Below are positions 49,490-58,823 of a stretch of 64,000 bases of DNA, piece by piece (position 1 is the first letter of the stretch; each line of letters opens with the position of its first letter). The notes under the pieces are model-generated. The model was given only the letters and a program-made list of their open reading frames with translations. It was not told the DNA's origin and made no database searches. The DNA comes from Tropheryma whipplei str. Twist (lineage in GTDB: Bacteria > Actinomycetota > Actinomycetes > Actinomycetales > Microbacteriaceae), in the NCBI RefSeq assembly GCF_000007485.1, contig NC_004572.3:248001-312000 (forward strand). The letters are read 5' to 3'. Position numbers and translations under genes: made by a program.

Positions 49490-50404
49490 GTGCGTGCAAT
49501 CGGCGTTGATATCGGAGGGACAAAGATATCGGCGGCATTGGTTGATAGATCTGGCAATATGGACGGCCAGCTTACTGTGCCGACAGATCCCGTTGGTGTT
49601 ATTGATCAGGTCGTGGAGCTTGTCAATAAACTGTCTGATGGTGAATCGGTGTGTGCAGTTGGTGTTGCTGTTGCCAGTTTCCTAAATTATAGTCGTGATT
49701 TTGTTTATAATTCTCCTAATTTGGGGCTGGAAAATATTCCGATACGCAACCTTTTGCAAAACAGAATTAAATTTCCCGTTTTTATAGAGAATGATGCAAA
49801 TGCCGCCGCGTGGGCTGAGTGGCGTTTTGCTCCGCGATCTGTGGAGATTGTTAATTCACAAGATTTGTTTATGATTACTGTTGGTACCGGTGTGGGTGGA
49901 GCGGCAATTTTAGACGGCAAGATCCTTAAGGGGGGTTTTGGTATCGCTTCGGAGCCGGGGCATATTGTCCTTGTGCCAGACGGCATTCCGTGTGGTTGTG
50001 GCAAACGTGGCTGCAGTGAGCAGTATGCTTCTGGGACTGCGCTTTTGCGTTATGTAAAGAGCAATATGCCAGATTTTCCGTTTGGTAGGAACCCGTCTGA
50101 TGTAATTGGCGAGCTTGTTGCCAAGTCGGATCCAGTTGTTCTTTCTGCCGTTTCTCAAGTCGCAGATAACGTGGGTCGCACAGCAGCTGCTGTTACCGCT
50201 ATTTTGGACCCTGAGTTGTTTGTTATCGGTGGTGGGGTCAGTAAAATCGGCACCTTTTTTATTGATTCAATAAGAGAGTCTTATAAAGAATATTTACCCC
50301 ATTCAGAGTCACGGCCGTGTGCTAATTTTCGATTGGCCCATTTTTACAATACTGCTGGGATTATAGGCGCAGCAGACTTGGCAAGGTCTTCTCTTGCTAC
50401 TTGA
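49490..50404 (+). CDS. ROK family sugar kinase (probable glucokinase)
   Basis: 304 residues from GTG 49490, where VRAIGVDIGGTK gives the usual N-terminus; TTG 49487 is a close alternative and the upstream part of the frame is rejected. The ATP loop DIGGTKISAAL, the catalytic Asp in ENDANAAAWAE and the ROK zinc motif PCGCGKRGCSEQYASG are all there. Most actinobacterial members phosphorylate glucose. Substrate is inferred. It starts 56 bp after the WiSP stop. Confidence 0.88.
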   Translation: MRAIGVDIGGTKISAALVDRSGNMDGQLTVPTDPVGVIDQVVELVNKLSDGESVCAVGVAVASFLNYSRDFVYNSPNLGLENIPIRNLLQNRIKFPVFIENDANAAAWAEWRFAPRSVEIVNSQDLFMITVGTGVGGAAILDGKILKGGFGIASEPGHIVLVPDGIPCGCGKRGCSEQYASGTALLRYVKSNMPDFPFGRNPSDVIGELVAKSDPVVLSAVSQVADNVGRTAAAVTAILDPELFVIGGGVSKIGTFFIDSIRESYKEYLPHSESRPCANFRLAHFYNTAGIIGAADLARSSLAT

Positions 50405-50482
50405 AAATTTCCAAGGTTATTGTTTTTCAAAGTCATTGTGCCGCCTTTGTGACTCTCTTTGTGACTCTTAGGGGGGGCTTGT

Positions 50483-51148
50483 GTGTATTTCCTGATGAAG
50501 CTTCTTCTTGGCCCATTGTTGCAGCTTCTATATCGCCCGTGGTCAGTTGGATGGGACAATATACCTAAAAAGGGTGGAGCAATAATAGCAAGCTCACATA
50601 TGTCCTTTATTGATTCAATAATAATTTCCCATTTTTCGAAGAGAAAAGTACATTTTCTTGCCAAGCGCGAGTACTTTACTGGCAGGGGTTTCAAGGGCTT
50701 TTTGATGAGATGTTTTTTTCGCCTAACAAATCAAATAGCAATGGATCGTTCCGGAGGAACTGCTAGCGAAAAAAGTCTTCAGGCGGCTCTTGATATTTTG
50801 GCAAAGGGCAGGCTCCTTGCAATCTACCCAGAGGGAACGCGCAGTCATGACGGAAAGCTGTATAGGGGACGGACAGGGATCGCGCGGCTTGTTTTGAAGG
50901 CGAATGTTCCGGTGATTCCGGCATCTGTTTTTAATACCCATCTTGCTATGCCACGCGGAAAATATTTACCAAGATTTTTTCGAGTTGGAGTTATCTTTGG
51001 CAAGCAACTGAGTTTTGAGAGATATCTCGGCTTTGAAGGGGATAGGTTTGTATTGCGATCCATAACAGATGAAGTGATGTATGAAATATACTCCCTATCG
51101 GGGAGGCAGTATACTGATGCGTATGCTTCAAATGCCCGGCTCAAATAG
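50483..51148 (+). CDS. plsC: 1-acyl-sn-glycerol-3-phosphate acyltransferase
   Basis: 221 residues. Adds the second acyl chain in phospholipid synthesis at the membrane. HX4D motif HMSFID (about residue 38) and PEGTRS (about 115) are the acyltransferase signatures; PVIPASV matches the fourth block. GTG start behind a G-rich site (GGGGGGG, 50471-50477). The 3' end overlaps the DAHP synthase start. Confidence 0.88.
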   Translation: MYFLMKLLLGPLLQLLYRPWSVGWDNIPKKGGAIIASSHMSFIDSIIISHFSKRKVHFLAKREYFTGRGFKGFLMRCFFRLTNQIAMDRSGGTASEKSLQAALDILAKGRLLAIYPEGTRSHDGKLYRGRTGIARLVLKANVPVIPASVFNTHLAMPRGKYLPRFFRVGVIFGKQLSFERYLGFEGDRFVLRSITDEVMYEIYSLSGRQYTDAYASNARLK

Positions 51149-52499
51149 GGTCAATCCGTTCATAAAAAACTCGGTTGATGTTTCTTTAGAAACAATCAAT
51201 GCTTGGCGAGGATTGCCGATTGAACAGCAGCCCGAGTGGCCAGATTCTGTTTTGCTATCCGAGGTTAGCTGTACTCTTTCACAGCTTCCCCCATTAGTTT
51301 TTGCCGGTGAGGTCGACAAGCTCCGCCTACACCTCCAAGAGGCTGCTGAGGGTAGGGCGTTTATTCTTCAAGGTGGTGACTGCGCCGAAAGCTTTAGGGA
51401 TATTACAGCAGATAATATAAGCCGAAAGCTCAAAACAATTTTGCAGATGGCTGCGATTTTGACCTATGCAGCGGGTGTTCCAATTATCAAGATGGCCCGA
51501 ATGGCGGGTCAGTATGCAAAGCCTAGGTCAGAGCAGTTTGAACTAGTGGATGGTCGCTCCCTGCCGGTCTACAGGGGGGATATGGTGAATGGCCATGAAT
51601 TGCACGACAGGGTTCCTGACCCAAAGAGAATGCTCAAGGCATATGAGCTGTCAGCAGCAACATTGAATCTCATACGTGCATTTACTCGTGGTGGATTTGC
51701 CGACTTGCGTGCGCTTCATGTTTGGAATAGGGGATTTGCGGAGAGCTGTGAAAATGAACAGTATGAAGAGCTTGCGCGAAAAATTGATAAGGCAATAGCA
51801 TTTATGAATGCTTGCGGTGTTGATTGTTCAAACCTTACCCAAACAGAAGTTTTTGTGTGCCACGAGGGGCTTCTACTTGACTACGAACATGCCCTAACGA
51901 GATGCGATTCACGAACCGGTTTTTTTTATGACACATCCGCTCATTTTCTTTGGATTGGCGAGAGAACGCGGCAGATCGATGGCGCGCATATTGATTTTTT
52001 TTCAAAAATAGAAAATCCAATAGGGGTGAAATTAAGCAGTAAAGTTACTGCGAGACAGGTGCTGGAGCTTGCAAACAGGCTCGACCCCGGTCGGACACCC
52101 GGTCGTCTGACTTTTATCACAAGAATGGGCGCCGGTAATATAAGGCAGTGTCTTCCGGGGATTATTGAGGCTGTGAGAGATGGTGGCTTTAATCCCGCAT
52201 GGGTATGTGACCCAATGCACGGTAATACGATTACATCTTCCAGTGGGTACAAAACACGCCGGTTTATGGACATCCTGGATGAGGTACGTGGCTTCTTTGA
52301 TGTGCACAGGAGTGTTGGAACGCATCCCGGTGGGTTGCATGTTGAGCTTACAGGGGACGATGTTACGGAGTGTACTGGCGGATTCGATTCCATTTCGGAC
52401 GATGACTTGAAGGATCGGTATGAGTCTTTATGTGATCCGCGACTGAATCACAGGCAAAGTCTTGAGTTAGCCTTTTTTCTGGCTGATTGCATGAAGTAG
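51117..52499 (+). CDS. aroF: Class II 3-deoxy-D-arabino-heptulosonate 7-phosphate synthase
   Basis: 460 residues from ATG 51117, behind GGGGAGG (51100-51106); an in-frame ATG at 51081 lies before that site. Condenses phosphoenolpyruvate and erythrose 4-phosphate, the first shikimate step. Class II motifs: GGDCAESF, KMARMAGQYAKPRS, FVCHEGLLLDYE, GERTRQIDGAHI, FITRMGAGNIR, WVCDPMHGNT and HPGGLHVELTGDDVTEC. It overlaps plsC by 32 bases, so the two are probably co-transcribed. A WiSP fragment begins three bases after its stop. Confidence 0.94.
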   Translation: MRMLQMPGSNRVNPFIKNSVDVSLETINAWRGLPIEQQPEWPDSVLLSEVSCTLSQLPPLVFAGEVDKLRLHLQEAAEGRAFILQGGDCAESFRDITADNISRKLKTILQMAAILTYAAGVPIIKMARMAGQYAKPRSEQFELVDGRSLPVYRGDMVNGHELHDRVPDPKRMLKAYELSAATLNLIRAFTRGGFADLRALHVWNRGFAESCENEQYEELARKIDKAIAFMNACGVDCSNLTQTEVFVCHEGLLLDYEHALTRCDSRTGFFYDTSAHFLWIGERTRQIDGAHIDFFSKIENPIGVKLSSKVTARQVLELANRLDPGRTPGRLTFITRMGAGNIRQCLPGIIEAVRDGGFNPAWVCDPMHGNTITSSSGYKTRRFMDILDEVRGFFDVHRSVGTHPGGLHVELTGDDVTECTGGFDSISDDDLKDRYESLCDPRLNHRQSLELAFFLADCMK

Positions 52500-52501
52500 C
52501 C

Positions 52502-52771
52502 ATTCAACTACTGCATACATATATGTTGTTCAAGTAGTAACATCTGGCACACCACAGATAACCACACAGGGAACCACACTGGTAGCACCATCAGGTCCCA
52601 CAACCCCTGTTGTTGTAGTACCTCCCGTTACCCTAACAATCGGACAACCATTTGCCTCACCTGTATCTGTAACAGGACAGTCATTCGTCTTCGGCCCAAG
52701 TGCATCATATGCCTCTATGCCAGGAACAAACCATATTCCATCATTCCTATTCCTGAACCCAACCAATGGTG
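52502..52771 (+). repeat. Displaced 270-bp fragment of the second WiSP gene's repeat
   Basis: Matches the 333-bp unit from ATTCAACTACTGCATAC through AACCAATGGTG, i.e. the end of one unit and the start of the next. It fills the gap between the convergent DAHP synthase and pknB genes exactly: 2 bp from one stop and 5 bp from the other. Confidence 0.92.
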
Positions 52772-52776
52772 ATTGG

Positions 52777-54582
52777 TTATCCGGGTGTTGTTACGGTTAC
52801 ACGGCTTCCCCGTTTTACCGCCGTGCCCGCAGAGGGGGTTGTTATTATCTTTGCCGGCCTTGCATCAAGAGGAATAGAGGTTGTCAGGTACACTCGAAAC
52901 CCCAGAGATGTCAAAGCGTCAACTGCATCATGCAGTGTTTTTCCTGTTAGGTTTGGCACTATGACAAGATCAGGTCCTTTAGAGACAACAAAATTGATCG
53001 CAGATCCTTTTGTTACAGGGTCACCGGATGGTGTTTGCCGTATAACACGGCCTTTTGGGTAATTATCGTTATATTCTTGAGTAATTGCCCCGACCGCTAG
53101 ACCGGCGTTGGCAAGTGCTTCTTTAGCATCTTCTTCTGGCATGCCTATTAGATTTGGAATTGCCCCAAGGCTTGACAGGATATACAGTTCATCATTCTCG
53201 CTGACCCTTCCCCCATGTGAAATATCATCACCCGATTTCTTTTTTACGGAAATAACCAGTCCGGAGGATACAGTGCCGCTAAAATGTTCTTCCTGTCTGT
53301 ATATCTTTATATCCCTATCGCGTAATAGGCTTAGAGCCTCACTGATCGGCAATCCGGCAAGGCCTTTAATATCAAATACTCTGGGTCCGAGCGAGATATC
53401 AAGCTCTAAAGTTTTATCTCTTTCCCACGCCGTGCCCGCACTGGGTAGGTTTATGATTCCCCCCGATGGAACAGATTTGTCGTATTTTTGGGATATTGTA
53501 ACCGTAAGGCCCTTTTTCTCAAGTTGTTCTTTTATTTCTTCAGGTGTAAGCCCAGCTAGATCCGTAATCTCGACCGTACTACCAGGGCCTGCAATAAAGT
53601 ACCAACTGACAAACCCTGAAGACACAAGAACAACCGGTAGAGCAATTACTACTAGTAGTTTTATAATCATTTTTTTTTGCGGTGTTTTTAATTTATTTTC
53701 TGAGGCGCCGAAGTCTATTATTTCTGTTGCATCAATAGTTGAATATTCATTCTCGAGATTTATTTTCTTCAATGCATTCAACAGAACAGAGGCATCCGAT
53801 GGCCTCTGTTCTGGATTCTTGGAGCAGGCCCACAGCACAATGTCATCAATTACGGAGGGCACACCTGGGTTGACTGCACTTGGCTTTGGCATCGGTAAGT
53901 TGGCGTGTTTGTGCGCAACCTCCATCGGCTGCTTGCCGTGGAACGGTTGCTGTCCGGTTAATAGCTCAAAGAGCATGATTCCAATCGCATACACATCGCT
54001 TCTAGTGTCTGCCTCTGACCTTGTGATTAGCTCGGGAGATAAATAGGCGATTGTACCCAAGAGACCTGTTCCGGTTGTTGTATTGTTGCTTGCCAATCTA
54101 CTTAGACCAAAGTCACCAAGTTTTATCTGTCCATTGTTTCCAATCAGTATGTTCTCTGGTTTTATATCCCTGTGTATAAGTCCGGACTTATGGGCAGATG
54201 ATAAGCCTTCTAGAACACAAGTTATTATTTCGAGAGTCTGTTTTACGGTTAAGACATGTTTTTCGCGAAGAAGTTTTCTGAGTGTTATGCCGGGAACGTA
54301 TTCCATAACCATGTAGGCGATTCTATTTTCCCTACCCTGATCAAAGACGTTTACTATATTTGCATTAGAAATGCCCGCTGCCAATTGTGCTTCAGCAATA
54401 AACTTTTCAGTAAACTTTGGATCATCGACCAAGTGGTCATGCATTATTTTTATTGATACATCCCTCTTTAGCCTTATATCTTTCCCTTTATACACCGTGG
54501 CCATACCGCCGGATGCTATTTTCTCGGTAATGAGGTAACGGTCCGCTATGCGCATGCCTATTACGGAAGCTGCATCCCTCAT
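52777..54582 (-). CDS. pknB: Membrane Ser/Thr protein kinase with PASTA domains (PknB type)
   Basis: 601 residues. Kinase domain about 11-270: IASGGMATVYKGKD glycine loop, VSIKIM lysine, HRDIKPENIL catalytic loop, DFGLSRLA, GTIAYLSPE activation segment. One membrane helix (about 310-332). Outside the cell there are four PASTA domains (about 335-400, 401-470, 471-535, 536-601), which in relatives sense peptidoglycan or lipid II. It lies near the cell wall cluster but is transcribed the other way, after the prenyl synthase (9 bp gap). The stop is beside a WiSP fragment, so its 3' end may have been trimmed; the last PASTA domain looks complete. Confidence 0.92.
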   Translation of the reverse strand: MRDAASVIGMRIADRYLITEKIASGGMATVYKGKDIRLKRDVSIKIMHDHLVDDPKFTEKFIAEAQLAAGISNANIVNVFDQGRENRIAYMVMEYVPGITLRKLLREKHVLTVKQTLEIITCVLEGLSSAHKSGLIHRDIKPENILIGNNGQIKLGDFGLSRLASNNTTTGTGLLGTIAYLSPELITRSEADTRSDVYAIGIMLFELLTGQQPFHGKQPMEVAHKHANLPMPKPSAVNPGVPSVIDDIVLWACSKNPEQRPSDASVLLNALKKINLENEYSTIDATEIIDFGASENKLKTPQKKMIIKLLVVIALPVVLVSSGFVSWYFIAGPGSTVEITDLAGLTPEEIKEQLEKKGLTVTISQKYDKSVPSGGIINLPSAGTAWERDKTLELDISLGPRVFDIKGLAGLPISEALSLLRDRDIKIYRQEEHFSGTVSSGLVISVKKKSGDDISHGGRVSENDELYILSSLGAIPNLIGMPEEDAKEALANAGLAVGAITQEYNDNYPKGRVIRQTPSGDPVTKGSAINFVVSKGPDLVIVPNLTGKTLHDAVDALTSLGFRVYLTTSIPLDARPAKIITTPSAGTAVKRGSRVTVTTPG

Positions 54583-54591
54583 GAGATCATT

Positions 54592-55656
54592 TTATGTTGC
54601 TTGTGACAGCCAGGAGGCAATTTTGATTAGTTTTTCCTTACCCATACTGTGCAGCCGCGCTTCTTTGATAATTTCCATAGCCTGATCAGTCCATTTTTTG
54701 ATGAGATTTTCAGCTTCTCTTAGGGCGCCGCTTTCGGTGACTATAGCCCTTATTTCCTCTTCATTATCTGCCTGTCCAAGTATCTCCTCTAGCCTTATTC
54801 GCCCGTGTTTCGTGCTGTGTATCCGCGCAAGGCCGATTAGCATTGTGTGCTTTGCAGATGATAGATCACTGGATGGTTTACCGGTTATTTTGTCATTCGC
54901 AAACGCGCCGTCTATGTCATTGCGCATCTGAAATGCAAGGCCTATTGGGAGAGAGAATCTTTTTAAAACCTCTAGGTGTTCTATTGTTGCACCGTTCGTA
55001 TTGGCGCCAAGACAAAGGGGAACTTGCACCGAGTACTTCCCAGACTTTTTTATCATGATTTCTTTTGATATATCCAGGGCCTCTTGTACAGACAACTGTC
55101 TCCATCTGTGTTCGTGCAGAACATCCATGTACTGGCCTATAACAACTTCGTTTTGCATTTCGTGCCATAGGATATTCATCGTGTCCAGGTGAAAATCAGA
55201 GGCTTGTTTTGCAGTGGTGTTTAGGAGATTGTTCAATGCTGAATAAAAGAACCTACTGCTCCATACAAGCAGCATGTCTCCTGCAAGAATTGCACTTGCG
55301 GTGCCAAAATTCTCTTTGCATTTTACAAATGAGTTTTCTTCATGAAACTTGGCAAATCTTTTGTGTACCGCCGGCAACCCACGGCGGGAATCAGATTTAT
55401 CAATCAGATCATCATGCACGAGCGCCGCTGCGTGAAACAGCTCTATTGCAACAGCGATATCAGAAATTAATTCAAAAAGATTTTCTGGAATTGGCCCTAT
55501 GCACTCAGCACCGGTAAAGCAAAGCTTCGCCCTCAGCCTTTTTCCACCGAATGTGAAGTCTTGTAGATAATCATACATACTTTCCGTATGTTTTGATGTT
55601 TTGTTATTCAGAATAAAACGACTTATTTTCGTATTTACCATTTCCAGAAGTGTCAT
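54592..55656 (-). CDS. Polyprenyl (geranylgeranyl-type) diphosphate synthase
   Basis: 354 residues from ATG 55656; the frame extends to 55731, but those residues are not family-like. Chain-elongating trans-prenyltransferase with both Asp-rich motifs: DDLIDKSDSRRG (first) and QMRNDIDGAFAND (second), plus FGGKRLRAKL near the start. Product length cannot be told; a menaquinone tail or lipid-carrier precursor is likely. Same strand and probably same transcript as pknB. Confidence 0.88.
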   Translation of the reverse strand: MTLLEMVNTKISRFILNNKTSKHTESMYDYLQDFTFGGKRLRAKLCFTGAECIGPIPENLFELISDIAVAIELFHAAALVHDDLIDKSDSRRGLPAVHKRFAKFHEENSFVKCKENFGTASAILAGDMLLVWSSRFFYSALNNLLNTTAKQASDFHLDTMNILWHEMQNEVVIGQYMDVLHEHRWRQLSVQEALDISKEIMIKKSGKYSVQVPLCLGANTNGATIEHLEVLKRFSLPIGLAFQMRNDIDGAFANDKITGKPSSDLSSAKHTMLIGLARIHSTKHGRIRLEEILGQADNEEEIRAIVTESGALREAENLIKKWTDQAMEIIKEARLHSMGKEKLIKIASWLSQAT

Positions 55657-55813
55657 AAAGCACCCGAATTTATCCTGACAATGGCAGGGTACCTTTCTAG
55701 TAGGAAAAACAGACACATGAAAAACGGACACATGGAGTAGTCTTGATTATAGGTGACGCGCTTGTGCCTTGCGTGATGCTGTGCGTGTGTTGTTGTTTGT
55801 CTGGGAGGTGGGT

Positions 55814-56110
55814 GTGCCTTTAAGTGAGAGCGAACAGAAGGTCCTTGATGATCTTGAGCGTGATTTATACAACAGCGAGTCAGATATTCTCGCGGATGTT
55901 ACATCAAGACCCGGTTTTAACCCGAGGCTCATTGTATTCGGAGTTCTGACAGTTCTTTTTGGCGTTGGCATTATGGTCGCTGGAGTTCTTGTGCAGCTTC
56001 CGTTGGCATCGCTTTTTGGTTTTGCAATTATGTTTCTTGGTGTTTTTATGGCATTTGTACCCAGTAAGCCTAAGGGGGGATTTTTTACGCGGTTTTTATC
56101 AAAGCACTAG
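55814..56110 (+). CDS. DUF3040 family membrane protein
   Basis: 98 residues from GTG 55814, with GGGAGGTGGG just ahead; the earlier in-frame start at 55769 is not supported. LSESEQKVLDDLERDLY is the characteristic N-terminus of the actinobacterial DUF3040 proteins. Two membrane helices (about 37-58 and 62-80) follow. Such genes usually sit just before mraZ, as here, though a 700-bp stretch of WiSP debris separates them. Function unknown. Confidence 0.85.
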   Translation: MPLSESEQKVLDDLERDLYNSESDILADVTSRPGFNPRLIVFGVLTVLFGVGIMVAGVLVQLPLASLFGFAIMFLGVFMAFVPSKPKGGFFTRFLSKH

Positions 56111-56179
56111 TTGCATTGCGTATAACTTCGCGAATCTATACTTAGGCCAATCTATACCTTAGGCTTGTCTTTAGGTCAA

Positions 56180-56292
56180 CTGTTGTTGTAAATGGTGTGT
56201 ATACCGTTCCATATACAGTGGTTGTGACAGAGCTACCATCACAGGATCTTGTTGTTACTGTGTATAAGCATGCGTCATCTGTGTATATGACA
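56180..56292 (+). repeat. Displaced 113-bp fragment of the first WiSP gene's tandem repeat
   Basis: Matches the junction between two 267-bp units (CTGTTGTTGTAAATGG ... GTGTATATGACA). It carries GAGCTACC, the variant seen only between the second and third units (27811), which points to the copy it came from or fed. Confidence 0.88.
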
Positions 56293-56326
56293 GCTGGACT
56301 GATATTGGCAGTCCTTATATGTTTAT

Positions 56327-56749
56327 TTGTTGTAGTACACCCTAACAATCGGACAACCATTTGCCTCACCTGTATCTGTAACAGGACAGTCATTCGTCTT
56401 CGGCCCAAGTGCATCATATGCCTCTATGCCAGGAACAAACCATATTCCATCATTCCTATTCCTGAACCCAACCAATGGTGCAATACAGGGAAATATACAA
56501 ACCAATGTTGAACCAGGTAACTATGTATTCCCCGTTATCGCTGATTCAACTACTGCATACATATATGTTGTTCAAGTAGTAACATCTGGCACACCACAGA
56601 TAACCACACAGGGAACCACACTGGTAGCACCATCAGGTCCCACAACCCCTGTTGTTGTAGTACCTCCCGTTACCCTAACAATCGGACAACCATTTGCCTC
56701 ACCTGTATCTGTAACAGGACAGTCATTCGTCTTCGGCCCAAGTGCATCA
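56327..56749 (+). repeat. Displaced 423-bp fragment of the second WiSP gene's tandem repeat
   Basis: Covers more than one 333-bp unit. Near its start 8 bases (CTCCCGTT) are missing relative to the gene, which breaks the frame. It ends at AGTGCATCA, directly followed by the mraZ promoter. Confidence 0.9.
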
Positions 56750-56756
56750 GGATCTA

Positions 56757-56787
56757 TTGACGCCCAGCAAGTTGTAAAACGTAGTAT
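56757..56787 (+). promoter_or_regulatory. Probable mraZ promoter
   Basis: TTGACG (56757-56762) and TAGTAT (56782-56787) with a 19-bp spacer. It begins 7 bp after the WiSP fragment ends, so the insertion stopped just short of it. Confidence 0.5.
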
Positions 56788-56825
56788 AGTGGAGGAAAGT
56801 GGAGTTTTATTTACTTAAAGTGGGA
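56788..56825 (+). promoter_or_regulatory. Probable MraZ operator repeats
   Basis: AGTGGAG (56788-56794), AGTGGAG (56798-56804) and AGTGGGA (56819-56825) lie at 10- and 21-bp spacing just before mraZ. MraZ is known to bind G-rich TGGG/GTGG-type direct repeats spaced by about one helical turn upstream of its own gene. Confidence 0.6.
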
Positions 56826-56837
56826 TAGACTATATGA

Positions 56838-57266
56838 GTGTTTCTCGGTACCCATCCGGTTCGCTTGGATGATAAGAATCGTTTTGTTTTACCTGCGAAG
56901 TTTAGAGGAATGCTTGATTCCGTCGTGCTTACAAGAGGTCAGGAGAGGTGTCTCTACTTGTTTGATAGATCTGAGTTTGAACGTATAAGTGACGGTATTC
57001 GCAATACGGCACTTAGTCAGAAAAAAGTTAGGGATTATTTGAGGATTTTTCTGTCTGGCGCTGCGGCTCAACTGCCTGACAGACAGCATCGGATAGTTAT
57101 TGCGAACCATCTCCGCGCTTATGCTGACTTGAAAAAAGAAGTGACAGTTATTGGTGCGGGTAAGCATGTTGAGATATGGGACTCTGAGGCCTGGTCTTCT
57201 TACTTGGAAGAACAGGAAGCTGCTTTTTCTGAAATAGCCGAGGAGGTGATTCCGGGTCTTATTTGA
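56838..57266 (+). CDS. mraZ: Transcriptional regulator MraZ
   Basis: 142 residues with two SpoVT/AbrB-like halves ([22 protein letters not shown]; then [22 protein letters not shown]). A ring-forming DNA-binding protein controlling the division/cell wall cluster, which it heads here. GTG start. The following gene starts 49 bp downstream. Confidence 0.95.
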
Positions 57267-57315
57267 TGTCTGTGGCGATTCCCCGGCTACAGAACCTTAT
57301 AAGGCCCGGTTTTAT

Positions 57316-58269
57316 ATGAATGGTCATTTGCCGGTTATGCTGGGCGAGGTCTGTCAGCTTATCGAGCCGGTTTTGGGAATTGGTGATGTGTTTATTGATG
57401 CAACGCTGGGAGCAGGAGGTCACAGTGAGGCAATTCTTATGTCCTCTCAAGGGGCGTTGCTCTATGGAATTGATCGCGATGCTTACGCCCTGGCCCTAGC
57501 GCGCAAGCGCCTTTCCGGGTTTGCGGATCGCTGCAAATTTGTACATGACACCTTTGATAAATTCGATAAATATTTATCTAATCTGCACCCAAAGGTGTTT
57601 TTGTTTGACCTTGGAATGTCCTCTATGCAGATTGATAATCCAGACCGCGGTTTTTCTTATATGAAGTCTGGCCCCCTCGATATGCGTATGAACGAAAGTG
57701 ACAAAATCACCGCAAAGGAAATCCTTAATGGGTATTCGGAGACTGCTTTGATAAGAATTTTTAGGGATTACGGTCAGGAGCGCTACGCCAAGAGGATTGC
57801 TCGACAAATCTGTAAAGCAAGATCGGTAAGTGAGCTTGTTACAACATGTCAAGTGTCGCAGCTTATACGGGATGTCTGCCCACCACATATCCGAAAGGGG
57901 CATCCAGCTAAGAGGGTATTTCAGGCGCTGCGCATTGAGGTGAATAGTGAGCTGTTATTTCTGCGAACGGCACTTGAAAAAGCCTTGGATCTTTTGCAAG
58001 TTGGTGGGAGGATTGTTGTTTTGTCTTATCATTCGCTTGAGGATCGCATTGTAAAACACTTGTTCAGAAGTGTGAGTGTTAGTCAATTGCCTAAGGGTTT
58101 TTATATTAACAAGGACCCAGAGTACAAATTAATTGGTAAGGATCTGAAAAATCCTAAAGAAACTGAGATTGCAAATAATCCGCGTGCAAGCAGCGCTCAT
58201 CTAAGGGCGGTGGAACGGGTTCATTCTCATTCACAAGCTGAAGCCCAGATAGTCGAGCCCCGCGCATGA
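57316..58269 (+). CDS. rsmH: 16S rRNA (cytosine-1402-N4)-methyltransferase
   Basis: 317 residues. SAM motif IDATLGAGGHSEAIL (about 28-42), FDLGMSSMQID (about 97), GFSYMKSGPLDMRM, and the C-terminal VLSYHSLEDRIVKH are signatures of RsmH (MraW). ATG start; overlaps the next gene by 4 bases. Confidence 0.95.
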   Translation: MNGHLPVMLGEVCQLIEPVLGIGDVFIDATLGAGGHSEAILMSSQGALLYGIDRDAYALALARKRLSGFADRCKFVHDTFDKFDKYLSNLHPKVFLFDLGMSSMQIDNPDRGFSYMKSGPLDMRMNESDKITAKEILNGYSETALIRIFRDYGQERYAKRIARQICKARSVSELVTTCQVSQLIRDVCPPHIRKGHPAKRVFQALRIEVNSELLFLRTALEKALDLLQVGGRIVVLSYHSLEDRIVKHLFRSVSVSQLPKGFYINKDPEYKLIGKDLKNPKETEIANNPRASSAHLRAVERVHSHSQAEAQIVEPRA

Positions 58270-58721
58270 TGTACAGGGTATCTGATATACGCTATAAGCG
58301 GCTGGTTATGTTTGCAGCAACTCTTGTTGTTGTCTTTGTTATTTCCCAGTTGGCTTTGAGTTCTGTAAGTGGATCATACGCATTTCACGTGAATAAACTG
58401 CGCAATGAGTCGCAGACATTGTTGCTTGATAAAAGTGAGGCGCAAAGGCAGATAGCTGTTTATAGTTCACCGCAGTATTTGGTTTCGCGTCTTAGAGAAT
58501 TAGGAATGACCGGCAGTATGCATCCGGCATATTTACGGCTTTCTGATGGTTCTGTCTTGGGTAAGCCTTCTGTTGTCAATATAAATGACAGTTTTGATAT
58601 GGGAAATCTTGTATCTAATGATTTATTATCTGGGATTCCAAAGGTTATTCATACGGTAGATGAGAAACAGCTTGCCGGGCTTTTGTCTCAAATGCTGTTT
58701 CCCGCGCCATTGACGAATTGA
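58266..58721 (+). CDS. FtsL-like small membrane division protein
   Basis: 151 residues: short cytoplasmic start, one membrane helix (about 13-32), then a coiled-coil-prone stretch (LRNESQTLLLDKSEAQRQI) ending in LVSRLRELGM. FtsL sequences are poorly conserved; the call rests on this shape and the place between rsmH and ftsI. The last codons and stop lie in the first copy of a 15-bp tandem repeat. Confidence 0.7.
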   Translation: MMYRVSDIRYKRLVMFAATLVVVFVISQLALSSVSGSYAFHVNKLRNESQTLLLDKSEAQRQIAVYSSPQYLVSRLRELGMTGSMHPAYLRLSDGSVLGKPSVVNINDSFDMGNLVSNDLLSGIPKVIHTVDEKQLAGLLSQMLFPAPLTN

Positions 58722-58768
58722 TGATTGACGAATTGATGATTGACGAATTGATGATTGACGAATTGATG
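58711..58768 (+). repeat. Four copies of a 15-bp tandem repeat
   Basis: TGACGAATTGATGAT repeated at 58711, 58726, 58741 and 58756 (last copy ends GTC). The first copy contains the stop of the ftsL-like gene. Each unit carries TTGATGA, but no gene starts here. Confidence 0.9.
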
Positions 58769-58823
58769 TCAGAATTACTTCGAGTGTACATTGCTTATTG
58801 TTGAGTGACTATTATTTAGACTG

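Larger units (their letters stand above)
56111..56756. repeat. WiSP debris between DUF3040 and mraZ
   Basis: Contains pieces from both WiSP genes (56180-56292 and 56327-56749) joined by 34 bp of other DNA. No gene. An open frame at 56426-56818 is repeat sequence running into the mraZ promoter. Confidence 0.85.
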
